Shown here in pieces: positions 1-7,435 of a DNA stretch of 10,414 nt (positions are counted from its first letter, which is position 1; each line of letters begins with the position of its first letter). The stretch is from Cellvibrionales bacterium UBA2618 (GTDB lineage Bacteria > Pseudomonadota > Gammaproteobacteria > Pseudomonadales > Porticoccaceae). Below the pieces are notes generated by a model. The model worked only from the letters and a program-made list of their open reading frames with translations, did not search any database and was not told where the DNA came from. The DNA lies in assembly GCA_002339165.1 (NCBI GenBank), contig DDJS01000064.1, positions 36,173 to 46,586 of the forward strand, given 5' to 3'. The position numbers and the translations under genes are program-made.

Positions 1-707
1 GTAATACGCTGGTGTGACAGGAAAACAAGGCACTGACAGTCGAGATGCACGCTTTGCTGGGTAAATTATTTTTCCATATGATAAGCGATGCAAAGGTTAT
101 CGACGTTATCCTCACCGGCGGTGGGGACTTTTCTGCGCGCAATCTGTCAAGGATTTAATCGACAATCCGGCAACCTCTAATGACGTCACAACGTTTAAAT
201 TTATGTGGCGGTAGCCGCTTACCGACCCCCCATTTTAGCCGCCGGAGACACAGTTGCGCTGGGCACAGGTAAGAGGTTTAGGTAAGGTTATCATTGCTGC
301 GTTGGAAACTGATTGGTGCGGTCGACAACGATCTTTTTAAAATTCGCTTCGAGCATCTCGTCTTGGCAGCCGAATACGGCTCGTCTAATTTACGCGAGCG
401 CTGAACCGGCTCCGTCAATTGCGCTGAAATACAATTATCGCGTAACAAACTCAACGCCCATAGTGCGCTCAAATGTCGCTTGATCAATACCATTTGAGTT
501 CTGCAACGTTGCTGGAAACAGCGTTTCGCGCAGCAAGTGACTTACTTCAAATCAGCGCAACGCGCTGCGTCAGAGTAGGGCATTGATACGTAGAGCCCCA
601 AAAGCAACCAACAGAGTTAGACCTGACCGAAGTAGACAATCTTCTCATTACGTTGGAAATACCGGTCATATTCAACGCGCCGCCACGAACATAGTCAGGC
701 GTTAGCG
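1..707. other. Gene-poor region, no recognisable gene; possible decayed coding sequence
   Basis: No intact gene is recognised here on either strand. The longest minus-strand frame (278-493, 71 codons) has a composition typical of chance and matches no family I know. On the plus strand several short frames look more protein-like. One runs from after a TGA at 15-17 to a TAA at 156-158 and includes an ATG at 45 (37 residues, containing VIDVILTGGGDFSARNLSRI). Another covers 282-494 and is broken by one TGA at 402-404. A third starts with ATG at 473 and ends at 584-586 (37 residues, beginning MSLDQYHLSS). They lie in different frames and are separated by stops, which could mean a frameshifted relic, or simply chance. 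No tRNA, strong terminator or repeat array was seen. Confidence 0.4.
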
Positions 708-738
708 GCTTAACTCAGTGCTGAACCGTCAGTTAGGC
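708..738 (-). other. Imperfect inverted repeat overlapping the msrA stop codon
   Basis: On the minus strand GCCTAACT (738-731) can pair with AGTTAAGC (715-708) with one mismatch in eight, around a 15-base interior that itself contains CTGA/TCAG. The left arm includes the msrA stop codon TAA. There is no run of T after the stem and the stem is not GC-rich, so it is not a standard intrinsic terminator. It could be a weak transcript-end structure or chance. Confidence 0.25.
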
Positions 739-1356
739 GCATTGAATACCGGTGCCTTTAAGGCCACAATAACCACCTGGATTCTTTGCCAAATACTGCT
801 GGTGATAACCCTCGGCATAGTAAAAATCTGGTGCCAGCACAATCTCTGAACTAATCGACGCATACCCCAACCGATCGAGCTGTTGTTGCACAGCCGACTT
901 CGACTGCAGCGCTGCAGCCAATTGATTGTCTGACATGCAATAGATACCAGAGCGGTATTGGCTACCTATATCGTTACCCTGGCGCATACCCTGCGTGGGA
1001 TCATGGGACTCCCAAAAGACCTTGAGCAATTGCTCAAAACCGGTAATCGCAGGATCATACACCACCAGTACGGCCTCGGTATGACCCGTTAAACCAGAAC
1101 ATGCCTCTTCGTAGCTGGGATTTTTAGTATAACCGCCGATGTAACCGACCGCCGTCACGCCAACCCCCGGTTGCGACCAAAACCGGCGCTCCGCACCCCA
1201 GAAACAGCCCATGGCAAAATAACACCAGTGCCGGTCCGATGGAAAGGGAGGGAACATCGACTCAGCGGTCAAAAAATGAGTAGGGTCCAACTGCATTGGA
1301 TCTGAGCGACCTGCCAAGCTCTGCTCGCGACTAACCATTTCGGACTTCTTGTACAT
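733..1356 (-). CDS. msrA: Peptide-methionine (S)-S-oxide reductase MsrA
   Basis: MsrA is a cytoplasmic repair enzyme that reduces the S epimer of methionine sulfoxide, free or in proteins, using thioredoxin. The 207-residue product carries the GCFWG signature at residues 50-54 with nucleophile Cys51. It has the conserved GHTEAV (91-96), FWESHDPTQGMRQGND (114-129) and YRSGIY segments, and a C-terminal GYCGLKGTGIQC block. Cys197 and Cys206 in that block correspond to the two recycling cysteines of the long E. coli-type enzyme. Length and the extended N-terminus also match that type (E. coli about 212). The frame is open back to a TTG at 1401, but the ATG at 1356 is preceded by a very strong purine-rich ribosome site, so that start is chosen. 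It lies 48 bases after metZ, on the same strand, and is probably the last gene of the transcript. Function is near certain. Confidence 0.96.
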   Translation of the reverse strand: MYKKSEMVSREQSLAGRSDPMQLDPTHFLTAESMFPPFPSDRHWCYFAMGCFWGAERRFWSQPGVGVTAVGYIGGYTKNPSYEEACSGLTGHTEAVLVVYDPAITGFEQLLKVFWESHDPTQGMRQGNDIGSQYRSGIYCMSDNQLAAALQSKSAVQQQLDRLGYASISSEIVLAPDFYYAEGYHQQYLAKNPGGYCGLKGTGIQCA

Positions 1357-1360
1357 AGGC

Positions 1361-1370
1361 CCCTCCCCCT
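1361..1370 (-). promoter_or_regulatory. Ribosome binding site of msrA
   Basis: AGGGGGAGGG on the minus strand ends 4 bases before the ATG at 1356. This is the strongest Shine-Dalgarno-like site in the window. It decides the msrA start in favour of 1356 over the upstream in-frame TTG at 1401, and suggests msrA is translated efficiently on its own rather than by coupling to metZ. Confidence 0.75.
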
Positions 1371-1404
1371 TTAAGCAACGCAGGCCAGATTGCCGCGCCA
1401 ATGT

Positions 1405-2592
1405 TCAAATAACACCAAAACCGAATTCTAAATCTCGCTTGATATCCTTTATATTTTCAAGTCCCACCGCCACCCGAATCAAGTTTTCGGTAATGCCAGC
1501 CGCACTGCGCTGGTCACTGGTCAGACGACTGTGGGTAGTGCTCGCCGGATGGACGATAGTGGTTTTAGAATCGCCTAAATTGGCTGTCAGCGAGAGCATT
1601 TGAGTCGCATCGATAAAGCGCCAAGCTGCGTCTCGACCACCCCTGACCTGGAATGATAAAACGCCACCAAAATCGTCTTGTTGCTTGCACGCGAGCGCAT
1701 GGCCAGAATGCTTCTTTAGGCCACTGTAATTGACCTTTACCACCTGATCTTTTTTCTCTAACCAAAGCGCTAGCTGCAAGGCGCTAGCGGAGTGTGCCCG
1801 CATACGCAAACTCAAAGTTTCCAAACCCTTAAGAAAGACCCAGGCGTTAAATGCACTCATTGTCGGGCCAGCTGAACGGAGGAATCCAATCACCGGCGCC
1901 ATGAGTTCATCGCTACCGACCACTGCGCCACCAAGGCAACGTCCCTGACCATCGATATATTTCGTCGCAGAGTGGACAACTATATCCGCGCCCCACTCCA
2001 GTGGCCGCTGCAACGCCGGGGTACAAAAACAGTTATCAACAACCAGCAGACAATTGGCCTGCCGAGCCAATGCTGCCAATGCTTCTAAGTCGGCGACTTC
2101 ATTTAAGGGATTAGATGGCGACTCGCAAAACAACATCTTAGTGTGTGGTTTAATGGCTTTTTCCCAATCATTTATATCAGTTAAAGCGACGTAGCTGACC
2201 TCCACACCAAACTTGCTAATGGTATTATCCATCAGCGTAATCGTGCTACCAAAGACCTCGCGCGAACAAATAATATGATCCCCAGCGCTGAGCAATCCCA
2301 TAACCACGCTCAGCGTTGCCGCCATCCCAGAAGAGGTCGCAACAGCACGATCAGCGCCTTCAAGAGCCGCCAAACGCTCCTCAAAAGTACGCACCGTCGG
2401 ATTACTGTAGCGAGAGTAGACGTTGCCTTGCAGTTCATTATTAAAATACTTTGCCGCGATATCACAGTTTTCAAAAATATAGCTAGAGGTGAGAAATAAC
2501 GCCTCTGAATGCTCATTTTCTTGAGTGCGTCGATAACCTCCGCGAATGGCGATCGACTCAAAATGCATATTTTCGGAATCTTTAATGGTCAT
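1405..2592 (-). CDS. metZ: O-succinylhomoserine sulfhydrylase MetZ
   Basis: This is a PLP-dependent enzyme of the Cys/Met metabolism family (MetB/MetC/MetZ). It is expected to form homocysteine directly from O-succinylhomoserine and sulfide, bypassing cystathionine. The 395-residue protein has the family landmarks in order. These are YSRYSNPT (59-66, phosphate contacts from the neighbouring subunit), SSGMAAT (87-93), ESPSNP (157-162), VVDNCFCTP (184-192, with the pyridine-nitrogen Asp) and HSATKYIDGQG with the Schiff-base Lys211. The C-terminal PASTTHSRL segment is also present. Assignment to MetZ rather than MetB, MetC or MetY rests on overall resemblance, on length (about 400) and on position after purF as in Pseudomonas. 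The ATG at 2592 has only a weak ribosome site; an alternative ATG lies 8 codons in. It starts 20 bases after the purF stop, suggesting cotranscription. Confidence 0.92.
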   Translation of the reverse strand: MTIKDSENMHFESIAIRGGYRRTQENEHSEALFLTSSYIFENCDIAAKYFNNELQGNVYSRYSNPTVRTFEERLAALEGADRAVATSSGMAATLSVVMGLLSAGDHIICSREVFGSTITLMDNTISKFGVEVSYVALTDINDWEKAIKPHTKMLFCESPSNPLNEVADLEALAALARQANCLLVVDNCFCTPALQRPLEWGADIVVHSATKYIDGQGRCLGGAVVGSDELMAPVIGFLRSAGPTMSAFNAWVFLKGLETLSLRMRAHSASALQLALWLEKKDQVVKVNYSGLKKHSGHALACKQQDDFGGVLSFQVRGGRDAAWRFIDATQMLSLTANLGDSKTTIVHPASTTHSRLTSDQRSAAGITENLIRVAVGLENIKDIKRDLEFGFGVI

Positions 2593-2612
2593 TTAATCCG
2601 TTCTTACAGCGC

Positions 2613-4151
2613 TTAGCCGTTGGCTCTCTCACTGTTGTTATGAATACCAATAGTTTGTGGTCGATCCAAGTCCATGGCTAATTGTTCGGAGTTTTTGATC
2701 GAATCACTGCGCAATTGCTCTAAATTATTTAAATATGCCTGATCGACATCGCCCGTCACGTATTCACCATCGAACACCGAACATTCAAACTTATCGATAC
2801 TTGAATTACCCTCCGATGCAGCAGCTATTAAGTCCTCTAGGTCCTGATAGATCATCCAATCTGCACCGATCGCATGGCCCACAGCATCGTCGCTACGCCC
2901 GTGAGCAATCAACTCCGAGGCCACCGGCATATCGATGCCATAGACGTTTGGAAAGCGCACTCCCGGAGCTGCAGACGCCATATAGACATTTTTTGCGCCC
3001 GCGTCGCGGGCCATTTGGATTATTTCTTTAGAGGTCGTGCCCCGAACGATGGAGTCATCGACCAACAGCACATTCTTTCCTGCGAACTCCAACTTTACCG
3101 GATTTAATTTCTGACGAACGGACTTCTTACGCTCTTTTTGCCCAGGCATAATAAAGGTACGTCCAATATAGCGGTTCTTCATAAAACCTTCGCGGAGTTT
3201 AAGCCCTAGCCGTTCAGCCAGAGCCTGAGCAGCCACTCGACTAGTATCAGGAATAGGAATAACAACATCAATATCATGATCCGGCCGCAGACGTAGCAAC
3301 TTGTCCGCCAATCGCTCACCCATTCTCAGGCGGCATTTATAAACCGAGATATTGTCAAGCATGGAATCCGGCCGGGCGAAATAGACATGTTCAAAAATAC
3401 ACGGTACTAGACTGTGTGTCGCGGCGCATTGTCTGAGGTGGAGTTGGCCCGATTTATCGACGAACAGCGCCTCACCGGGATCCAGATCACGGATCAGCTC
3501 AAAGCCTAAACTATCTAAAACCACACTCTCTGACACCACCGCATATTCCAATCCACGAGGGCCCTGTCGCTTGCCAAAACACAGCGGCCGAATTCCAAAT
3601 CTGTCCCTAAATGCAAATAAACCTTGATCGGCAATTAAGCCAACGACAGCATAGGCACCACTGCAGCGGCGGTGCACATGCTCCACTGCTGCAAATACGT
3701 CAACGCTTTCGGGGGCTAGTTTTCCGCGCACTTGCAACTCGTGAGCAAATACATTGAGAAGCACCTCGGTATCTGAATCAGTGTTGAGATGGCGTAAATC
3801 AGTTTGTCTAATATCTGATCGCAGTGCTCTGGTATTGGTCAGATTGCCGTTGTGCGCAATGCAAATGCCGTAAGGCGAGTTGACGTACATAGGTTGCGCC
3901 ATGGCTGGGCCAGAACTGCCGGCGGTAGGATATCGTACATGGCCAATACCGACCTGACCGATCAACCTCATCATATCTCGCCGATGAAAAACATCGCGGG
4001 CAAGACCATTTGACTTACATTGATAAAACTGACCATTGTCTTCAGTCACAATACCGGCAGCGTCTTGCCCGCGATGCTGAAGCATCGTCAACGCGTCGTA
4101 TAACTGCAAATTAATATCAGATGTTCCGGAAATTCCTACAACGCCACACAT
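2613..4151 (-). CDS. purF: Amidophosphoribosyltransferase PurF
   Basis: PurF catalyses the first committed step of purine synthesis, making 5-phosphoribosylamine from PRPP and glutamine in the cytoplasm. The 512-residue protein (E. coli 505) starts directly with MCGVVGI, so Cys2 is the N-terminal nucleophile after methionine removal and there is no propeptide, as in other proteobacteria. The glutaminase half shows LQHRGQDAAGI (24-34), RYPTAGSS (73-80), AHNGNLTN (99-106) and FGIRPL (185-190). The transferase half shows VIPIPDTSR (297-305) and the PRPP loop VLLVDDSIVRGTTS (361-374). Cysteines do not suggest a Bacillus-type iron-sulfur cluster. The start ATG at 4151 is 3 bases after the cvpA stop, with its ribosome site inside cvpA, so coupling is likely. 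The cvpA-purF pair is widely conserved. No PurR-like operator was recognised upstream in the window. Confidence 0.98.
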   Translation of the reverse strand: MCGVVGISGTSDINLQLYDALTMLQHRGQDAAGIVTEDNGQFYQCKSNGLARDVFHRRDMMRLIGQVGIGHVRYPTAGSSGPAMAQPMYVNSPYGICIAHNGNLTNTRALRSDIRQTDLRHLNTDSDTEVLLNVFAHELQVRGKLAPESVDVFAAVEHVHRRCSGAYAVVGLIADQGLFAFRDRFGIRPLCFGKRQGPRGLEYAVVSESVVLDSLGFELIRDLDPGEALFVDKSGQLHLRQCAATHSLVPCIFEHVYFARPDSMLDNISVYKCRLRMGERLADKLLRLRPDHDIDVVIPIPDTSRVAAQALAERLGLKLREGFMKNRYIGRTFIMPGQKERKKSVRQKLNPVKLEFAGKNVLLVDDSIVRGTTSKEIIQMARDAGAKNVYMASAAPGVRFPNVYGIDMPVASELIAHGRSDDAVGHAIGADWMIYQDLEDLIAAASEGNSSIDKFECSVFDGEYVTGDVDQAYLNNLEQLRSDSIKNSEQLAMDLDRPQTIGIHNNSERANG

Positions 4152-4154
4152 TGA

Positions 4155-4655
4155 TTAAATCCACCCCATTAAAATTTCTCTCAGCCACACCCAAGTTTCA
4201 ACGCCCCATGCCTCAAACTCTACAAAATAGGGAATCAATACCGATGACGTCCACCATGGATCTTGCTCTACAGGAATCAGTGTCGGCACCAGTATAACTA
4301 GCGCGAGAATGATTAAGCCACCGCGTACCGTACCAAAAATCAAGCCCAGCAATCGATCGAGACCACCCAGACCACTAATTTTTATCAGTGCTCCAACAAC
4401 GTAATTCAGTATGGAACCAGCGATAAGGGTTAATACAAACAAACCCACGGACGCAATGGCCAGCCGCATGGAAGGCAGATCCACGGTGTCGATAAGATAT
4501 ACCGCAACACGCTCGTTAAAAGACATAGTTACAATAAATGCCACCACCCAGAGCGCCATCGACAAGGCCTCTTTGACAAAACCTCGGGTTAGACTGATAG
4601 CTGCCGATATCGCCAATATCGCAAGGATCGCGTAATCCACGCTCTCCAATGTCAT
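4155..4655 (-). CDS. cvpA: CvpA family inner-membrane protein
   Basis: This is an integral membrane protein of the CvpA family, named for colicin V production in E. coli. Its biochemical role is unsettled; the family has been linked to envelope homeostasis and bile or deoxycholate tolerance. The 166-residue product (E. coli 162) has about four hydrophobic segments, near residues 7-22, 29-45, 65-88 and 103-125. It also has the family's SLTRGFVKEAL near the first loop and GGLDRLLGLIFGTVRGGLII before the last segment. The hydrophilic tail is short and rich in Trp. I chose the ATG at 4655, which has GGTGG 5 bases upstream; a GTG three codons earlier (4664) is also possible. It lies 27 bases after the SPOR gene and 3 bases before purF, and is probably translated with both. 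Confidence 0.93.
   Translation of the reverse strand: MTLESVDYAILAILAISAAISLTRGFVKEALSMALWVVAFIVTMSFNERVAVYLIDTVDLPSMRLAIASVGLFVLTLIAGSILNYVVGALIKISGLGGLDRLLGLIFGTVRGGLIILALVILVPTLIPVEQDPWWTSSVLIPYFVEFEAWGVETWVWLREILMGWI
4161..4167 (-). promoter_or_regulatory. Ribosome binding site of purF
   Basis: GGGGTGG on the minus strand lies 9 bases before the purF ATG and inside the last codons of cvpA. Ribosomes ending cvpA would pass over it, consistent with translational coupling. Confidence 0.55.
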
Positions 4656-4660
4656 GGCGA

Positions 4661-4665
4661 CCACC
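4661..4665 (-). promoter_or_regulatory. Ribosome binding site of cvpA
   Basis: GGTGG lies 5 bases before the ATG at 4655. It overlaps the alternative GTG at 4664, so it supports the shorter start. Confidence 0.5.
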
Positions 4666-4682
4666 GATTAGCTGCATTGTGA

Positions 4683-5204
4683 CTAGCGGACATAGCGAAC
4701 CACCGTACTCGTAGCGGCGAATTGGCGATCAATTGTGGTTTTATCTCGCTGTATTGTAAGCAGATCAATTTTCGGCCCGACATAGACAAAATAACGATTC
4801 TCTGCCGTTTTACCGGTCGGTTGAACAAATGCTTTATGCCCTTTATTGCGCAGCCGTAAAAGCATATTATTCGCAGTCTCAGCATCGCTGGCTTCACCCA
4901 CTTGCAATACCCATATCTTCGGTAGGTTGTCACTCTCTAGACCGAACGTTGTGGCTTGGTTAGCCTCCTCTACGCTGAGATTGCTCGAACTGAGAAGAAC
5001 TTGTGCGTCATTAGTGGGCTGCATATCAGCGGTCGAATCAGTAGACAAAAATTGTATGGCAGCAATCTCTGGGGGCGCGGGTATACGAGTCCGTTGGTCT
5101 ATATTGAGCGATTCGGAGGCACTCATCCAAATAAAATACCCCAACAAAGCCGCAGCGGTGGCAACTGCCAGCCCAATCAGCTTTAACTGTACAGAACTAG
5201 TCAA
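4683..5204 (-). CDS. SPOR-domain membrane protein (DedD-like)
   Basis: This is a predicted single-pass inner-membrane protein with a periplasmic peptidoglycan-binding SPOR domain. Family members such as DedD, FtsN and DamX recognise glycan strands lacking stem peptides at the division septum. The 173-residue product has a short N-terminus and one hydrophobic segment at about 7-27. A low-complexity Ser/Thr/Pro/Ala linker follows (about 30-93). The SPOR fold covers about 94-173: KIWVLQVGEASDAETANNML, RLRNKGHKAFVQ and YFVYVGPK. It occupies the position of the DedD-like gene between folC and cvpA in Pseudomonas, but its N-terminus lacks the KQRLVGALVLVALAVIFLP-type stretch usual there. I therefore do not give it the dedD symbol. 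The start is a TTG at 5204 overlapping the folC end by 8 bases, supported by a good GGAG site. No in-frame ATG exists before the membrane segment. Confidence 0.87.
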   Translation of the reverse strand: MTSSVQLKLIGLAVATAAALLGYFIWMSASESLNIDQRTRIPAPPEIAAIQFLSTDSTADMQPTNDAQVLLSSSNLSVEEANQATTFGLESDNLPKIWVLQVGEASDAETANNMLLRLRNKGHKAFVQPTGKTAENRYFVYVGPKIDLLTIQRDKTTIDRQFAATSTVVRYVR

Positions 5205-6495
5205 CTGGCTCTCCAGAGAGGATAATATTTAGAACACAAGCAACCGTATGAAAAGACCCTAAAACCACCACATTGTCGCCTTCTGCGGCTTCGGCAATCG
5301 CCGCAAAAAAAGCCGCCGAAATACTCTCGTACCTGCTTCCTTCTAGATCCCTATTGTACATCACTTGCAGCAACTCATGGGCATCGGCTGCTCTAACAGA
5401 GGTACTAATTTCAGCGATATACCACCGATTAACCGCGCTCGACAGCGCGCCAACAATCCCATCCCAATCCTTATCTTTTAGAACCGAAGCAATCGCCAAC
5501 TGGCGACCGCGCCGCTGGCTCAATCTGCTCGCCAATTGCGCCGCAGCCGCAGGATTGTGCGCCACGTCCAGCACCACTCGTACCCCGCAATAGGTCAGTT
5601 GCTGATGGCGTCCAGTCAGCGACACTGCATTCAATGCCTGTCGACAAAGATCATCGTCGAGACGCAGTCTAGCGGCTAATAGCGCTTGCAGAGCAGTAGC
5701 TTTATTATCGATGAGCAGGCCTCCAGCATCGATCGCTGTCAAGGTCATCGGCATTTCAAAAGATTGATAAAAGAGCGTCGCCTGTCCATCCGCTGATTTG
5801 ACGTAAAAATCTCGGCCCACCTCATAAACTCGGGCGCCGGTTGCGATGATTTTTTTCTGCAGTGACTCCAGCGTGTCCCTATCACCCCAAATTAGCGGCT
5901 TTTGCGGGCGTGCTATCGCTAATTTTTCGATTGCAATTTGCTCAACGGTATCACCCAACCACTCTTGATGATCGAGCGCGATATTGGTCACCACCGCGAC
6001 GTCGGCATCGACGATATTCACCGCATCTAAGCGTCCACCTAAGCCAACTTCAAGTAGGGTCACATGCAATTGAGCGCGGGCAAATATCCATAGCGCTGCG
6101 AGCGTTCCATACTCAAAATAGGTCAGTGAAATCGAACCGCTGCTAAGGCTTATTTGCTCAAAAGCGTCAATTAAAACCTCGTCGCACACCGGCTGTCCAG
6201 CGATCCGAACCCGCTCGTTATAAGCCAAAAAATGCGGCGAAGTGAAAGCACCAACGCTGTACCCATGCGCCAAGAGGATTGCCTCCATACTTGCCACACA
6301 AGAGCCCTTACCATTGGTGCCGGCCACTGAAATAGTGAGCGTCTTATCAGAATTTTTATGGGTGCCAACGGAGCCATGCAACAATCGCTGCATTCTCGCC
6401 CACACTTCGGCAACTCGCTCAGTACCCAGGTCAATCTCGGTGGGATGCTGGTGCTCAAGCGTTCGCAGCCAACTCGCCAACGATCGTTTAGGCAT
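5197..6495 (-). CDS. folC: Dihydrofolate synthase / folylpolyglutamate synthase FolC
   Basis: FolC is a cytoplasmic Mur-ligase-family enzyme. It adds glutamate to dihydropteroate to form dihydrofolate, then extends the polyglutamate tail of reduced folates, using ATP. The 432-residue protein (E. coli 422) has the ATP loop SVAGTNGKGS ending at residue 65, AFTSPHFLAYNERVRI and YFEYGTLAA. It also has the VGLGGRLDAVN substrate region, TNIALDHQEWLGDT with the metal-binding His, and a C-terminal VLDVAHNPAAA followed by VLGSFHTV. I chose the ATG at 6495 (MPKRSLASWL) rather than the TTG at 6516, because the family begins with this SL..WL pattern. There is no clear ribosome site, and it overlaps the accD stop by 8 bases, so initiation is probably coupled to accD. 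Its own end overlaps the SPOR start. Confidence 0.96.
   Translation of the reverse strand: MPKRSLASWLRTLEHQHPTEIDLGTERVAEVWARMQRLLHGSVGTHKNSDKTLTISVAGTNGKGSCVASMEAILLAHGYSVGAFTSPHFLAYNERVRIAGQPVCDEVLIDAFEQISLSSGSISLTYFEYGTLAALWIFARAQLHVTLLEVGLGGRLDAVNIVDADVAVVTNIALDHQEWLGDTVEQIAIEKLAIARPQKPLIWGDRDTLESLQKKIIATGARVYEVGRDFYVKSADGQATLFYQSFEMPMTLTAIDAGGLLIDNKATALQALLAARLRLDDDLCRQALNAVSLTGRHQQLTYCGVRVVLDVAHNPAAAAQLASRLSQRRGRQLAIASVLKDKDWDGIVGALSSAVNRWYIAEISTSVRAADAHELLQVMYNRDLEGSRYESISAAFFAAIAEAAEGDNVVVLGSFHTVACVLNIILSGEPVD
5209..5214 (-). promoter_or_regulatory. Ribosome binding site deciding the TTG start of the SPOR gene
   Basis: GGAGAG lies 4 bases before the TTG at 5204 (GGAG to TTG is 6 bases), inside the last folC codons. 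It is the main evidence that this TTG is used. The site forms one arm of a small CTCT/AGAG inverted repeat (5209-5220), probably too short to matter. Confidence 0.6.
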
Positions 6496-7354
6496 CGATC
6501 GGTTCGGGATGCCCAAGCAATTTCGCTAGCAGACTGGCGACCCGATCGCGCATTTGATGACGGCTGACGATCATATCAATATGCCCATTTTCAAGCAGAA
6601 ATTCACTTCGCTGAAAACCCTTTGGTAATTTTTGCCGAATGGTTTGCTCGATAATATTTGGCCCAGCAAATCCAGCGCGAGCGGCTGGTTCGGCGATATT
6701 GAGATCGCCCAGCATCGCCAGACTAGCCGATACTCCGCCATACACTGGGTCGGTCATCACTGACACATAAGGTACCCCAGCCAAGCGCATTCGCTCAAGC
6801 ACTGCACTGGTTTTGGCCATTTGCATCAGCGAGATCAAAGCTTCTTGCATGCGAGCCCCACCAGTCGCCGAAAAACAGATCAGAGGCCGATTAGTGGCTA
6901 ACGAAGCATTCGCAGCAATGGTGAACTTTTCACCGACGGCGTACCCCATCGAACCGCCGTGAAATGCAAATTCAAAAGCGCAAGCAACTACAGAAACGCC
7001 TTTAATTGTGCCGTCCATCACAACTAAGGCATCTTTTTCTCCAGTCTTTTTTTGCGCTTCGGAAATACGATCCTTGTAGCGCTTAATATCTCGAAATTTA
7101 AGTCTGTCAATCGCTTCAATATCAACACCCAATTCCGAGCGGCCGTCTGCATCAAGAAAAATATCCAACCGCCGACGCGCGCCGATTCGCATATGATGCT
7201 GACACTTGGGGCATACATCCAAGTTTTTTTCTAACTCTGGACGATAGAGCGGTGCCGCACACTTTGGGCATTTTTTCCAAAGCCCCTCCGGGACCGAATT
7301 TGATCTACTACTGTGAGTCGGGCCAGTGGGCCGAATGCGGTTGAGCCAATTCAT
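6488..7354 (-). CDS. accD: Acetyl-CoA carboxylase carboxyltransferase subunit beta AccD
   Basis: AccD is the beta subunit of the cytoplasmic carboxyltransferase. With AccA it moves the carboxyl group from carboxybiotin on AccB to acetyl-CoA, giving malonyl-CoA for fatty-acid synthesis. The 288-residue protein (E. coli 304) has the N-terminal zinc ribbon with Cys29, Cys32, Cys48 and Cys51 (two CPKC pairs). The crotonase-like core follows, with GGSMGYAVGEKF, ICFSATGGARMQEALISLMQMAKTSA, SVMTDPVYGGVSASLAMLGD and AGFAGPNIIEQTI. The family-typical KGFQRSEFLLENGHIDMIV lies near the C-terminus. The ATG at 7354 has only a weak purine-rich leader. It sits 81 bases after trpF, the largest gap in the cluster, and overlaps folC by 8 bases. 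The E. coli zinc ribbon has been reported to bind accA/accD mRNA, so autoregulation is possible but not shown here. Confidence 0.98.
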   Translation of the reverse strand: MNWLNRIRPTGPTHSSRSNSVPEGLWKKCPKCAAPLYRPELEKNLDVCPKCQHHMRIGARRRLDIFLDADGRSELGVDIEAIDRLKFRDIKRYKDRISEAQKKTGEKDALVVMDGTIKGVSVVACAFEFAFHGGSMGYAVGEKFTIAANASLATNRPLICFSATGGARMQEALISLMQMAKTSAVLERMRLAGVPYVSVMTDPVYGGVSASLAMLGDLNIAEPAARAGFAGPNIIEQTIRQKLPKGFQRSEFLLENGHIDMIVSRHQMRDRVASLLAKLLGHPEPIDA

Positions 7355-7435
7355 AGCGTTTACTCAGCGTCCTTACAAAGAAACCAACCGTCAGTTTATC
7401 ACGGACAAGACATCGATCCTGCCCGGTGGGATCAA
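7355..7435 (-). other. trpF-accD intergenic leader
   Basis: This 81-base gap is the longest between genes in the cluster. On the minus strand it begins with GATCC and GGATC arms around a 9-base loop (near 7415-7433) with no T run after them, so it is not a convincing terminator. No matched -35/-10 pair was found by eye, although an AT-rich TGATAAAC is present. It may hold an accD promoter or leader, but the sequence does not prove it. Confidence 0.3.

Noticed and set aside
278..493. 71-codon minus-strand open frame
   Set aside because: It has no recognisable domain, no ribosome site that I can see and an Arg/Ser/Leu-rich composition typical of chance frames.
595..609. Minus-strand VGCFWG in the region after msrA, resembling the MsrA active-site motif
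   Set aside because: Flanking residues share nothing else with MsrA and the frame stops soon after. A five-residue coincidence is likelier than a duplicated msrA fragment.
672..738. Possible integron attC site (ATTCAAC to GTTAGGC)
   Set aside because: The outer core-like heptamers fit the consensus, but the inner L-box arms do not pair and no integrase or cassette gene is nearby.
1401..1403. Upstream TTG start for msrA
   Set aside because: The ATG at 1356 has a far better ribosome site and gives the expected family length.
4846..5232. 128-codon plus-strand open frame opposite the SPOR gene
   Set aside because: It is the antisense shadow of a well-supported SPOR-domain gene and its translation matches no family.
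7415..7433. GATCC/GGATC stem after trpF as an intrinsic terminator
   Set aside because: The stem is only five pairs around a 9-base loop and lacks a T tract.
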